The position numbers were made by a program, and so were the translations under genes. A DNA stretch of 64,000 nucleotides from Rhodocytophaga rosea. Its GTDB lineage: Bacteria; Bacteroidota; Bacteroidia; Cytophagales; 172606-1. Positions 9,942 to 18,422 of the stretch are shown here, one piece after another. The notes beneath the pieces are model-generated. The model did no database searches and was not told the DNA's origin. It was given only the letters and a program-made list of their open reading frames with translations. The stretch is from positions 5,040,501-5,104,500 of the forward strand of contig NZ_CP048222.1 of NCBI RefSeq assembly GCF_010119975.1. The letters are read 5' to 3'. How positions within the stretch are numbered: the stretch's first letter is position 1; every line of letters starts with the position of its first letter.

Positions 9942-10473
9942 GTTTAGTTTTTTTTATACTTCTGCTCATAGGCTAGATCCTTTTTCAGGTTGCTCTTTCT
10001 AACCACTTTCAGCTTTGCCCCCAGCTGTCGGTGGACAAACCAATGTACATGCTCATAGCTCAGATCAATGCCATGCGCCGTGTGCAACCACTCATGGATT
10101 TGCTTATAAGAAGTAAAATAGTTGTTTGGATCAGCAAGCTTTGCCTTCAACTGCTCAAGTACTTTACCTGCAATCTGTGATGCCCTTTTGTGGCCGCCCG
10201 GATCTATCTGAAGACAGGCTTGCAGCCCTTTCTGTTTGTAAAGCCGGAACCACTGGCCCACTGCATGACGCTCATAGCCTACGGCAGCAGCTATTTGTCC
10301 ATACGCTTTAGCCTGCCCACTCTTGTAGAGGTAAAAAGCCCGCAGTCTGGCTCCGGCTAGCGGATGGGCTATTTTTTTGCTCATCTTCAGCAACTGCTCG
10401 GCACTCTCGATGAGCTCAGTTTTGGTTACTCTTCCCATACTTGATCAACATATAACATCTATGGAAGGTTCTT
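9348..10473 (-). mobile_element. IS630-family insertion sequence, about 1.13 kb
   Basis: The bounds are set by three signs. A TA dinucleotide flanks each side (9346-9347 and 10474-10475), as expected from IS630 target duplication. Removing the element plus one TA restores the ARPP-1 frame. Related end sequences, TTCCATAGA at 9348 and its complement at 10458-10466, lie near both ends. The right-hand copy sits 7 bp inward from the inferred end, so the terminal repeats are imperfect and the exact right end is less certain. The transposase is in two overlapping-frame parts on the minus strand. Confidence 0.8.
9944..10438 (-). CDS. IS630 transposase, helix-turn-helix part
   Basis: The 164-residue N-terminal half contains a helix-turn-helix (AYGQIAAAVGYERHAVGQWF, about 60-79), a linker and a second winged-helix-like segment (about 110-150). 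The frame ends YKKN-stop directly after an A8 run. A -1 shift there continues as KKLNLVLTFLLQRYY into the DDE frame. It would bind the element ends. Confidence 0.85.
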   Translation of the reverse strand: MGRVTKTELIESAEQLLKMSKKIAHPLAGARLRAFYLYKSGQAKAYGQIAAAVGYERHAVGQWFRLYKQKGLQACLQIDPGGHKRASQIAGKVLEQLKAKLADPNNYFTSYKQIHEWLHTAHGIDLSYEHVHWFVHRQLGAKLKVVRKSNLKKDLAYEQKYKKN

Positions 10474-10647
10474 TATACTATTCGGTATAAAATGGATAAA
10501 TGAAGGTTCCGTATTTACCCAGCCTTCTGCAGGTTCTGGCACTGATGTGCGTATCCAGACTGAATCTGCTTATATCAGTGCTTTACTATCGGAAGGAGAA
10601 GTGGTATCGGTGAGTATCAGCCCGGCATAATAGCTTTTCATTATACA

Positions 10648-10687
10648 ACAAAACCCATAGCAGCCATATTTGCTATGGGTTTTGTTT
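10648..10687. terminator. bidirectional terminator after the ARPP-1 remnant
   Basis: The hairpin pairs ACAAAACCCATAGCA with TGCTATGGGTTTTGT around a short loop and has a T-rich tail. It lies between the original ARPP-1 stop (10621-10630 region) and the convergent antiporter gene, which supports the idea that the ARPP-1 gene originally ended here. Confidence 0.85.
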
Positions 10688-10721
10688 AAATATTAATACT
10701 TACTCTGAAAAGGAAAATTAA

Positions 10722-12029
10722 TTAAGCATTTGCTAATTCTTTGCTTTTTATTTTCTTCTTATGCGCCGGATTCAGGTTTGTTATCTCTTCACTTTCTGTA
10801 GGTTGCATGAAACGGTTAATCGTTAAACCTTGTACCAGAATAGAGAACAATACGACGCAGTAGGTAATGGTAATAATGAATTCTTTGGCTTCGATTTCAG
10901 GTAAGGCCAATGCCAGGGCAATCGGAATGCCTCCCCTTAAACCACCCCAGGTCATAATAATAATGGCCTTCCGGCTGAAGGTACGTTTAAAATTGAATAA
11001 ATAGATGGGCACTATCACCCCTATATATCTGGAAAGCAATACGGCCGCTACAGCGATAAATCCGGCAATTACATAGCCGATGCTGAAATCCATGTGGATG
11101 AATTTTAAACCTACCAGCATAAATAACACGGCATTCAGCAGTTCATCTATCAGATGCCAGAACTTGTGTACAAAGGGGTTGGCAATATTAGACCGCTTCT
11201 CGCTGCGGCCTTCATAGCTCACACATAAACCGATCACCACCATTGCCAGCGGACCAGAAACGTGTACCAGTTGTGCCAGCCGGGTGCCACCCAGTACCAT
11301 AGCCAGCGTAATGAGCACTTCTAGTTCGTATTGATTATTTTCTACCGCTTTGAGGCAATAAAAACCAGCTATACCTACCACTAAGCCTAATAATAAGCCA
11401 CCCAGTGCTTCCTGCATAAATATTCCCACCACCGACATCGGGCTGAAATTTTCAACGCCGGCATTCACTATCTGTAGTACAGCCAGAAAAATTACGACGC
11501 CAAAACCATCGTTAAACAGCGATTCACCGGCAATGCGTACTTCTAATCTGCGGGAGATAATAGATTCTTTGATCATCGCCAGTACGGCAACGGGGTCAGT
11601 GGGAGAGATTAGAGCTCCAAATAGTAAGCAATAGATAAAATCCAGGTTAATTCCGATCAGTGGAAGGGCATAGTACAATACCACCCCGGTTACAATCGCA
11701 GAAATAAAAGTGCTCACCGTAGCCAGTACAAACACCGTCCATTTTTCCCGCTGCAAGCTCCGCAGGTTAATGTGCATAGCGCCGGCAAACAGCAGAAAGC
11801 TCAGAATGAAATTGAATAAAGCTTCTGTAAAGTTGAAATCCATGATGAATTTCTTTACCGCTGTAGTACTGCCGGGTAAGATACGTTCAACGAGTACAAC
11901 GCCAAGAGAGGTACATAAGGCCAGAATAGTGATGCCTATACTTCCGGATAGCTTTAAATATCTGTTGTTAATATGAATAAATACAGCACATAAAATAATA
12001 AGTACTGTAACTATGTCTAAATGGGTCAT
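10722..12029 (-). CDS. Na+(K+)/H+ antiporter, CPA1 / NhaP type
   Basis: This 435-residue inner-membrane protein has about 12 hydrophobic segments over residues 5-400. It shows the family hallmarks ISPTDPVAVLAMIK in TM5 and ESLFNDGFGVVIF in TM6, whose Asp residues take part in cation/proton exchange, and TWGGLRGGIPIALALALP near TM11. There is no long C-terminal regulatory domain, only about 35 basic residues. Likely role: pH and sodium homeostasis; the exported cation cannot be read from the sequence. It is a single gene, 550 bp from its upstream neighbour. Confidence 0.92.
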   Translation of the reverse strand: MTHLDIVTVLIILCAVFIHINNRYLKLSGSIGITILALCTSLGVVLVERILPGSTTAVKKFIMDFNFTEALFNFILSFLLFAGAMHINLRSLQREKWTVFVLATVSTFISAIVTGVVLYYALPLIGINLDFIYCLLFGALISPTDPVAVLAMIKESIISRRLEVRIAGESLFNDGFGVVIFLAVLQIVNAGVENFSPMSVVGIFMQEALGGLLLGLVVGIAGFYCLKAVENNQYELEVLITLAMVLGGTRLAQLVHVSGPLAMVVIGLCVSYEGRSEKRSNIANPFVHKFWHLIDELLNAVLFMLVGLKFIHMDFSIGYVIAGFIAVAAVLLSRYIGVIVPIYLFNFKRTFSRKAIIIMTWGGLRGGIPIALALALPEIEAKEFIITITYCVVLFSILVQGLTINRFMQPTESEEITNLNPAHKKKIKSKELANA

Positions 12030-12601
12030 GGGTTTAATATCAAGTAAACTTAAGTATAACTGTCATTCTGCTTGTTTTATAGATCTGCTGGATTATAAGC
12101 CTATTTGTTGAATAAGGACATAGTAAGACCGTATGACAAATAAAATGATGAAAAAAAATATAGAAAACGTATGCTTTGTTTTCATGAAATGATTCTATGT
12201 ATATTCAATGTTGTTTGTTTTCAGCCATTTAATGGAAAAACAAGTGCTTCACTAGTCAGATACCAATAAATACTATCTAAAAATAATAGAGGGAAGTTGA
12301 ATTTAAGTTTACGGTGCTAGCAGTAAGAATGGAAAGATGTAAGGATTTATAGGATTGCAGGCTTCTGCCTTTTAAATCGTTGTCTGCTTACTGGTGGCGA
12401 GGCAAAAATCGAGAAGTATAATAATAAAAATTACGGAAAATCATGTTTTTAACTAGGAAGATTTTAACGGGATAATCTTAGGTTACCATATAAAAGGAGG
12501 GACAATCATTCACAGGCAAAATACAACAGACGTACCATTCTTTCCAGTTTTTAAAGAAAGCCTTTCTATCTGTATTTCAGAACGATTAGGCTTTTTATCG
12601 C
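12030..12601. other. 572-bp intergenic region
   Basis: This AT-rich stretch lies upstream of the antiporter gene and downstream of the broken GAF gene. I found no coding frame with recognisable content. It includes a short AAGGATTTATAGGATTGCAGG patch resembling the dispersed inverted-repeat family seen at 505 and 42387, and a hairpin near its right end (listed separately). The rest presumably holds the antiporter promoter, but no clear -7/-33 pair was identified. Confidence 0.5.
12557..12594 (-). terminator. candidate terminator downstream of the GAF gene
   Basis: AAAGCCT at 12588-12594 (read on the minus strand) pairs with AGGCTTT at 12557-12563 across a long loop of about 24 bases, followed by TCTTT. 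The long loop makes it weaker than the others in the window. Its position just after the frame that ends at 12602 supports 12602 as the original gene end. Confidence 0.45.
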
Positions 12602-13148
12602 TCAGATAGATACAGTCTGCATATACGCCATTATTGGATTAAGCATCATGGGCAATAAAGATTCAATCAACTGCCGATCTTCTAAAGTCCATTCGTGGGG
12701 CCACACCAAAAATAGCCGGCTGCAAAATGCCCCACAATTGTCCGTTTTCTGTAATAGGAGCATGTATAAGTGCCCGGTGGCCAAAAGTTTTTTCTTCGAA
12801 GTTCCGGTTCACCATTGCCGGGTCTGCCGTTGAAACATCAGCTATATAAATGGAAGGTTTTGTCTGGAGAGCGGCTGCAAATAAAGGATCTACCAGTGGT
12901 AATTCTTCAGTATCATTTTTCCGCTCAGGTTCTTTTACATCAGGCACAGCCGGATTCCGGCAATAGCAAAACTCTATTCTGCCTTTTTCTTTCCAGGGAT
13001 TACGCAGGTAAAGAAAACACCGGTCTGCTTGTAAAGCTTCGGCTATCAGGGGAAGCAGTTGTTCCAGTAATACCTTAGGAGCTAATCCGGCATTGAATAA
13101 ATTTTCAAAAGTACTAGGTAATAAACCGGTGGAGTAAATGGCTTGCAT
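12602..13148 (-). pseudogene. GAF domain protein, broken by a single-base frameshift
   Basis: The first frame (13148 down to 12663) encodes a GAF-like domain: an N-terminal helix (LLPLIAEALQADRCFLYLRN), a variable loop, then DVSTADPAMV and HAPITENGQLWGIL. Near the A5 run at 12708-12712 (plus strand) the frame goes into unrelated residues and stops. The expected end of a GAF domain, WPHEWTLEDRQLIESLLPMM, is encoded in the next frame, which runs to 12602. One extra base in the homopolymer explains this. The ancestral protein would be about 180 residues, a small-molecule or light-sensing type module without an output domain. It could be a true pseudogene or a sequencing error. Confidence 0.75.
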
Positions 13149-13302
13149 ACCTTGTCATACGCAGTGTATCAACCAGGGTTTTGAGTCGCATTTACTCCGG
13201 ATTTCTTTACATGCTGAACAGTTTTAGAGGATATTCGATTAAAATTTTGCGAACACTTAAAAATTCAAATCAAAATGAGTATTTTCCTAAAAAAACGTGG
13301 CC

Positions 13303-14555
13303 ATGCTAAACCTGACCCAAACCTTAGCTTCTCCTACAACCGACACATTAAAAACAGATGTAGCTTCTACAGCCAAGCCTCTCCGGATTGCTTCCATTGA
13401 TATTCTCCGGGCCATTACCATGGTGCTGATGATTTTTGTAAATGACCTGTGGTCCTTGCAGAATGTCCCGGTTTGGCTGGAACATGTTTCTTATGAAGCC
13501 GATGGCATGGGACTGGCAGATGTCATATTCCCGGCCTTTCTGTTTATCGTGGGAATGTCGATTCCATTAGCCATTGCCAACCGGCGCAAAAAAGGAGATA
13601 CCATGCCCTTTTTACTCTGGCACATTATAGGCCGCACCTTTGCTTTGCTGGCAATGGGTGTATTTCTGGTGAATGGCGAAAACATTAACGCAGCCGCTAC
13701 CGGTATGCCAAGGCTATTGTGGTACACGCTGTCTTGTATTTCCTTTATTCTGATCTGGAATAATTACCCGAAGCATATGAATATATGGCTTTCCAGAACT
13801 TTGCAGGCCATTGGGATAGGTATTTTATTGACCTTGGCTTTCCTGTACCGGGGCGGAGAAGCAGAAAACTTGAACCATTTTACCACTTACTGGTGGGGAA
13901 TTCTGGGATTGATTGGCTGGTCATATCTGGTGGGCGCAACAGTTACGGCTTTAGCTGGAAAACGGTACTACATTATTCTGGCAGCCTGGATATTATTTTG
14001 TGTCCTAAGCATGTTGTCCAATGCCGACATGGTTTCACGCGAGGGCCTGCTGCAATTTATTCCCGGACCTATATTGGGGGCACTTTGCCTGCATTAACGC
14101 TGGGAGGCGTACTCATTACACTGATCTATGAGTATTTTGCCAGGCAGCATGCTTTTAACAAAATGATACTGGTGCTATTTGGTATTTCAGTAGGTTTAAT
14201 TCTGCTGAGTATGTATACACGGACTTTCTGGGGAATTTCCAAACTCAGGGCTACGCCAGCCTGGTTGTTTCTGTGCAGTGCTATTACTACACTCGCCTTT
14301 ATAGCGATATACTACGTAGCAGATATTCGGAAGAAAGCCCAATGGTTCAGTTTTATCAGGCCTGCCGGTACCGATACTTTACTTTGTTACCTGATACCCT
14401 ATTTTGCCTATGCACTTGTTAATGTGCTGGGTATTCACTGGCCGGAGTTAATGCTGACTGGTTTAGTCGGGTTACTCAAATCATTTGTATTTGCATTGCT
14501 GTGTGTAGTAGTAACAGGAATATTGAGTAAAAACGGTATCCGGCTGAAATTATAA
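13303..14555 (+). pseudogene. DUF5009 / acyltransferase-like membrane protein, frameshifted
   Basis: The first frame (from ATG 13303, or GTG 13297) begins with a short cytoplasmic stretch and the motif RIASIDILRAITMVLMIFVN, typical of the DUF5009 and heparan-alpha-glucosaminide acetyltransferase-like families. Several membrane helices follow. At the G5 run 14076-14080 the frame ends prematurely in GALCLH-stop. The next frame continues the protein (GTLPALTLGGVLITLIYEYF and on through four more helices) to 14555. Adding one G restores about 419 residues. The family is thought to act on cell-surface sugars, but that is not established here. Pseudogene and assembly error are both possible. Confidence 0.8.
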
Positions 14556-14635
14556 AAATCTGTTTTATAAAGTAAAATGACATGAGTTTAATGATATTTT
14601 ACACAAATTGAATTATTCTCTTATTGAGAAATTAA

Positions 14636-14800
14636 CAGTGCGGTAGGTGGTGCAGCAACAGTGCGGACTTTTTTGGCTTTGTGGGTAAGCCGGAGGAATG
14701 TGTGATGATTTTATCTGGCGTAAAAAAGTCTCTGTTGGTGCTGCCCTTTTGTTTTGTTACTTTTATTTTGGACATGCAAAATAAAAGTAAGGACGGCCTA
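14636..14800 (-). repeat. structured dispersed element, type A copy 1
   Basis: Read on the minus strand, this starts GGCCGTCCTTACTTTTATTT and forms a 14-bp stem (14777-14790 with 14757-14770) closed by a 6-base loop. The body has a second stem, GACTTTTTT with AAAAAAGTC, flanked by CAGCACCAAC and TGTTGCTG. The same plan is found at 21558 and 36565 with different stem sequences. It lies in the 317-bp gap between the DUF5009 and GH20 genes, which holds nothing else recognisable. Confidence 0.8.
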
Positions 14801-14872
14801 AGTATTTAAACAGGTAGCAGTTATCAGTTATAACAATCTCTAAAATCTATTATTTAGTATCTCTATTGCCTT

Positions 14873-16027
14873 ATGAAAAAACAAATCCTACAAACCTTAT
14901 TGTCATTTTTACTTATTTTTCTTATCCATACTGCTGTAAGTGCCCAGCAGAAACTGGATAGTTTATTAATTGTTCGTGGATTTTGTATTGGCGCTCCCAA
15001 ACCTGCGGGTGTAGATGCATTTGTTAAATTTATTAATGAAGAATTAGCTCCCAGGAAAGTAAATACCCTCATTCTCCGGGTAGATTTTAATTACCAGTAC
15101 GAAAGTCATCCTGAACTCAGAGATTCAATGGCTTTGTCTAAAGCAGATGTTAAGAAAATGGTAGATGCTTGTAAATCAAATCAAATTCGTATTATTCCGC
15201 AAATTAACCTATTGGGGCATCAATCCTGGGCAAGCAGGGTAACTAATATGTTAAGAGTATATCCGGAATTCGACGAAACACCCCATGTAAAAATGCCTGT
15301 TGAGTATAAATGGCCTAATCCGGATGGCTTATATTGCAAAAGCTATTGTCCTTTGCATCCTGGCGTACACAAAGTAGTATTTGCCCTAGTCGATGAAATT
15401 ACTGAGGTATTTGAAACCAATGCCTTTCATGCCGGAATGGATGAGGTATTTTACATTGGCGATGATAAATGCCCCAGGTGTTCCGGAAGGGATAAAGCAG
15501 AGTTATTTGCCGGAGAAGTACGGAAGATCAGAGATCATCTGGCTACTAAAAACCGCGAATTGTGGATATGGGGCGACCGCCTGATCGATGGAAAAACAAC
15601 AGGTTTAGGTATATGGGAAGCTAGTTTTAACAATACCCACCGGGCCGTAGACATGATCCCCAAAGATGTAGTGATCTGCGACTGGCATTACGAACGCCCC
15701 GACCAGACGGCCGTATATTTTGCCATGAAAGGACTCAGAGTAATTACCTGCCCCTGGCGTAATCCGCAGGTGGCATTAGTCCAGGTAGATGATATGCTTA
15801 AATTCCGTGCATCGGCTACCAAAGTAATGAAAGACCGTTACTATGGAATGATGCAAACGGTGTGGTCTGGAGCAGATGATTTTCTGGCTGGATATTATGG
15901 CAAAAAGACCGATCCAAAAACCGGAACAAATACGCCCTGGAATACTTTCGTAACGATGTACGATAAGATCAATGCCTTAGAAGCGCCTCAGGCTGCAGAA
16001 AAGCCTTCGAAAAAGAAAGGTAAATAA
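14873..16027 (+). CDS. secreted glycoside hydrolase family 20-like protein (beta-N-acetylhexosaminidase type)
   Basis: The protein is 384 residues long with an N-terminal signal peptide (MKKQILQTLLSFLLIFLIHT, cleavage after VSA/AQ near 24-26), so it is periplasmic or exported. The rest is a single TIM barrel of the GH20 type. It has a GHQSWA loop at 115-120 and the paired catalytic residues in HAGMDEVFYIG (Asp190-Glu191), where Asp positions the substrate acetamido group and Glu is the acid/base. The usual N-terminal GH20b domain is absent. The C-terminus ends in a lysine-rich tail. A conserved WSGADDFLAGYYG stretch follows near 340. Likely substrates are N-acetylhexosaminides, but the exact specificity is not visible. 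Monocistronic. Confidence 0.82.
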   Translation: MKKQILQTLLSFLLIFLIHTAVSAQQKLDSLLIVRGFCIGAPKPAGVDAFVKFINEELAPRKVNTLILRVDFNYQYESHPELRDSMALSKADVKKMVDACKSNQIRIIPQINLLGHQSWASRVTNMLRVYPEFDETPHVKMPVEYKWPNPDGLYCKSYCPLHPGVHKVVFALVDEITEVFETNAFHAGMDEVFYIGDDKCPRCSGRDKAELFAGEVRKIRDHLATKNRELWIWGDRLIDGKTTGLGIWEASFNNTHRAVDMIPKDVVICDWHYERPDQTAVYFAMKGLRVITCPWRNPQVALVQVDDMLKFRASATKVMKDRYYGMMQTVWSGADDFLAGYYGKKTDPKTGTNTPWNTFVTMYDKINALEAPQAAEKPSKKKGK

Positions 16028-16046
16028 TTAGTTTGGGCTTGAGCTA

Positions 16047-16241
16047 TCAGTCAATAATTTCTTTCACTCTCCCTACCTGTCCGTCTTCCAGGCGCACTTT
16101 GATGCCATGCGGATGGGTAGGGGAGTTAGTCAGAATATCTTTTACCAAACCTTCCGTTAATTTTCCGGTCCGCTGATCTTGCTTCAATACAATTTTTACC
16201 TGTAAGCCCGGCTTGATATCGACACGTTTGGTTCCATCCAT
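16047..16241 (-). CDS. YwbE family protein (DUF2196)
   Basis: This 64-residue soluble protein matches the YwbE family in length and pattern: GLQVKIVLKQDQRTGKLTEG, an EGLVKDILTNSP-HPHGIKVRL stretch, and a GQVGRVKEI ending. The fold is a small KOW-like beta barrel, which suggests nucleic-acid or ribosome contact, but the function is not established. The ATG at 16239-16241 is 40 bp from the left end of the IS5-type element, so the insertion has displaced its original upstream region. Confidence 0.88.
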   Translation of the reverse strand: MDGTKRVDIKPGLQVKIVLKQDQRTGKLTEGLVKDILTNSPTHPHGIKVRLEDGQVGRVKEIID

Positions 16242-16281
16242 AGGTAGAAAGCTTATTTTCTTAAAGTGTATAGTAAATTTA

Positions 16282-17181
16282 GAAGGTGTTTGGAAATAAG
16301 TTAAGGTATTTTTGATAAAATGATATTGATAAAAGCTAATTCTATAAAACAGACAGCAGAAGCAGGAGTTCTTTCATAATCTTTAGCTAATCTTCGATAA
16401 TGATTCAGCCAGGCATGGAGCCGATGCACACTCGTAGCAGGTCCAGATCTTTCCACTTGCCACCTTCCCTTTTGAGGAATAAATCCTTGCTTGGAAGGAG
16501 GCTTTTGTGAGATGTCTACTTTCCACCCATAATAATAAGCATAAGAGACAAACTCACCTTTATAAGCTGCATCGGCACAGATCAAACTTAGCCGTCTACA
16601 GCTTTTGAGTTGTGGTAATAATTCAAAGCCTGCTACGGCATCAGACTCATTAGCAGCTCCTACATAAACAGCCCAGGGAAGTCCTAAGTTATCAACCGCC
16701 AAATGCCGTTTCCTACCATCTATTTTCTTATTACCATCTACACCTACCTGCTCAGAAAAGCAACCACACTGTTTAACACTTTGGCTATCAATAGTCACTC
16801 TGGAAGGCTCTGCTTGTCGTCCCTGTCTTTCTCGTTCCTTTTTCACTAACATCGCCCGCACTTGTTGCCAGACTCCGTTGTGTTGCCACTTATAAAAATA
16901 ATAAGCTACCGTTTGCCATACAGGATAATGGGTCTGAGACAAATTCCGCCACTGACTTCCGGTTCTGGTCAGCCACAGGCAGGCATCCACTACACGCTTT
17001 AAACAAACTTTTCTCTTTCGTCCATCATCTACTATGTTTTTAATAACTTGCCATTGACTATCAGTCAGATTTTCATGTAATTCATACATGGAGTAACTTT
17101 TTGTTTCGCAAACTCAAGTTACCGGCTGATAGTCTTTTTCCAAAATCCTAAAAAACCTCTCTTCTATTTCCAAACACCTTC
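16282..17181 (-). mobile_element. IS5-family (IS1031-like) insertion sequence, 900 bp
   Basis: Perfect 17-bp terminal inverted repeats, GAAGGTGTTTGGAAATA at 16282-16298 and its complement at 17165-17181, enclose one transposase gene. The flanking 3-bp duplication TTA (16279-16281 and 17182-17184) fits the TNA target of this subgroup. Both ends and the transposase are intact, so the element looks recent and possibly active. Confidence 0.95.
16301..17089 (-). CDS. IS5-family transposase
   Basis: This 262-residue intact DDE transposase has an N-terminal DUF4096-like domain (LTDSQWQVIKNIV, VDACLWLTRTGSQWRNLSQ) and the catalytic domain. The triad is visible as VTIDSQSVK (first Asp), ICADAAYKGEF (second Asp) and the C-terminal W-VERSG region (Glu). 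The KIDGRKRHLAVDNLGLP stretch is characteristic of the group. It fills the element from 19 bp inside the left repeat to 76 bp inside the right repeat. No frameshift is needed. Confidence 0.95.
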   Translation of the reverse strand: MYELHENLTDSQWQVIKNIVDDGRKRKVCLKRVVDACLWLTRTGSQWRNLSQTHYPVWQTVAYYFYKWQHNGVWQQVRAMLVKKERERQGRQAEPSRVTIDSQSVKQCGCFSEQVGVDGNKKIDGRKRHLAVDNLGLPWAVYVGAANESDAVAGFELLPQLKSCRRLSLICADAAYKGEFVSYAYYYGWKVDISQKPPSKQGFIPQKGRWQVERSGPATSVHRLHAWLNHYRRLAKDYERTPASAVCFIELAFINIILSKIP

Positions 17182-18033
17182 TTAACTATTCCGGTTGATC
17201 ATACTTTTTTCAATATAATGAGTAATGGCGTATATTATTTTGCTCATATCATTCTGATAAAAACCAGTTCCATTAAAGCAGTTACATTCGATGATATAAT
17301 ACGTATTTTCCATTAACGCAACATCCATTACAAATATCTCATTGGGTATATACTCCTGACAATGTTTCTCTACAAATTCAAGCATAGATGCAGGAACATC
17401 AATATCCGAAACACTTGACTCTCCTGCCAGCTGATAGCGGCAAGAGGAAATTACCTTACCTTCTACAATGAAATTGCGCCATTCTTTGTCAATTTTCTTC
17501 GGTGAGCTCACAAAGAGTAAAGAATCTAAGGTAAGTTCAGCCGCATCAGCCGTTGCCAGATTTTCGGCCCATTCTTGAATATTTTCAAACCGCATCACAG
17601 TTCCACTAAAAGACTTATTATCTGCATTTGGCCGGATAAACCAGATGGAATCTTTTTCATAATTACCACTAACAAACTCTTTAAAACTGGTCACCATTCC
17701 ATCGTTGTTGAGTAAATATTTTCCCCACTTGGAAAGATAGGTGGCCATTTGGAAATGATCAGGATTGAAAAATATTCCTTGCCGATATACAGGATGATTA
17801 TAAGCGGTGAGCATTAAGGTAGTAGACCCATAGAAAATATTAAATGCTTCGGGTTTGCTTAACCTGGGTAATTCATCTGAGAAAGGAATAACAAATACTT
17901 CTTCGAAGCTGATATTATGTTCCTGAAAAGCTTTTCTTAATCTTTCCAGAGTTTCTTGCCTAATCAGATTTTTTTGGATTACCCAGTTGACTTGTTTCAA
18001 TTTTGAATGTTTACCGTTTTCCAATAATATCAA
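17182..18033 (-). CDS. ATP-grasp protein, R2K clade (family 3-like)
   Basis: The protein is about 270-283 residues. It begins with the short WVIQKNL strand typical of R2K ATP-grasp proteins, then FEEVFVIPFSDELP and FYGSTTL. The ATP-grasp core shows WFIRPNADNKSFSG, EWRNFIVEGKVIS and the metal-binding end YYIIECNCFNGTGFY. R2K proteins are relatives of CDC123 and are predicted to ligate or modify proteins or peptides. No ATG is available near the N-terminus; a TTG at 18031-18033 or the TTG before KQVNWV could start it. The 5' end overlaps the preceding gene by about 23 bp, so the two are co-translated. Its TAA stop lies in the IS5 target duplication, leaving the protein unchanged. Confidence 0.78.
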   Translation of the reverse strand: MILLENGKHSKLKQVNWVIQKNLIRQETLERLRKAFQEHNISFEEVFVIPFSDELPRLSKPEAFNIFYGSTTLMLTAYNHPVYRQGIFFNPDHFQMATYLSKWGKYLLNNDGMVTSFKEFVSGNYEKDSIWFIRPNADNKSFSGTVMRFENIQEWAENLATADAAELTLDSLLFVSSPKKIDKEWRNFIVEGKVISSCRYQLAGESSVSDIDVPASMLEFVEKHCQEYIPNEIFVMDVALMENTYYIIECNCFNGTGFYQNDMSKIIYAITHYIEKSMINRNS

Positions 18034-18358
18034 AGCAACTTAATTCTATAGGCTTTCCATCTAGCTTTTTTATCGCCCAGTTGTCCACTTTGTTAATTTC
18101 TGCTTCATCTACAATGTAAAATGAGGTATAAAAGCTATCGCTTCCTCCTTCAGGAATCCGCAGAAATGAGATTTCTCCTTTACTAATATTAAACTCCTGA
18201 CAAATCTGTAAACAATGGATAGCTCTAATAACTTGATTTTTCAACGTAATCTTTTCTGGATTGGCACCTTGCTCAGTTTTTACTTCTTCCAATAGTTCTT
18301 GCTTCTTCTTTTCCAGAAGTTCAATTACTAGATTAAGCTCTACATTGTTATTTTGCAT
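18011..18358 (-). CDS. hypothetical protein, 115 aa
   Basis: The ATG at 18356-18358 (MQNNNVELN) is preferred; an upstream frame extends to 18448 but would overlap the previous gene. The protein starts with a charged helix (LVIELLEKKKQELLEEVK), a second helix (LKNQVIRAIHCLQICQEFNI) and a beta-rich C-terminal half (EISFLRIPEGG, FYTSFYIVDE). I recognise no family. It is the middle gene of a three-gene minus-strand unit: 64 bp after the preceding gene and overlapping the ATP-grasp gene. Confidence 0.6.
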   Translation of the reverse strand: MQNNNVELNLVIELLEKKKQELLEEVKTEQGANPEKITLKNQVIRAIHCLQICQEFNISKGEISFLRIPEGGSDSFYTSFYIVDEAEINKVDNWAIKKLDGKPIELSCFDIIGKR

Positions 18359-18422
18359 ACATACAATCACATAGGAGAATAAATACCAACATCGCACTTT
18401 ATTATAGTTTGCGAAAATTGTA

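Larger units (their letters stand above)
8528..10623 (+). pseudogene. ARPP-1 domain protein gene, split by an IS630-family insertion
   Basis: The 5' part (8528-9347) encodes about 273 residues with ARPP-1 family features: a YEGSLLKGAKQNRVVNATLL stretch, IPASCVEQGRWHY, and QSEVWSEIRRY. The reading frame reaches a stop at 9353-9355, inside the inserted element. Downstream of the insertion (10476-10623 plus stop) the missing C-terminus continues: FGIKWINEGS, then GSGTDVRI and SALLSEGEVVSVSI. Joining 9347 to 10476 restores one open frame. ARPP-1 is named for its association with ADP-ribosylglycohydrolase and rhodanese-phosphatase families; its biochemical role is unknown to me. Starts at 8510, 8528 or 8546 are all possible. 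It is probably inactive, lacking about 49 C-terminal residues. Confidence 0.8.

Noticed and set aside
12770-13078. 102-codon plus-strand frame
   Set aside because: Antisense to the GAF-domain gene, which has recognisable domain sequence.
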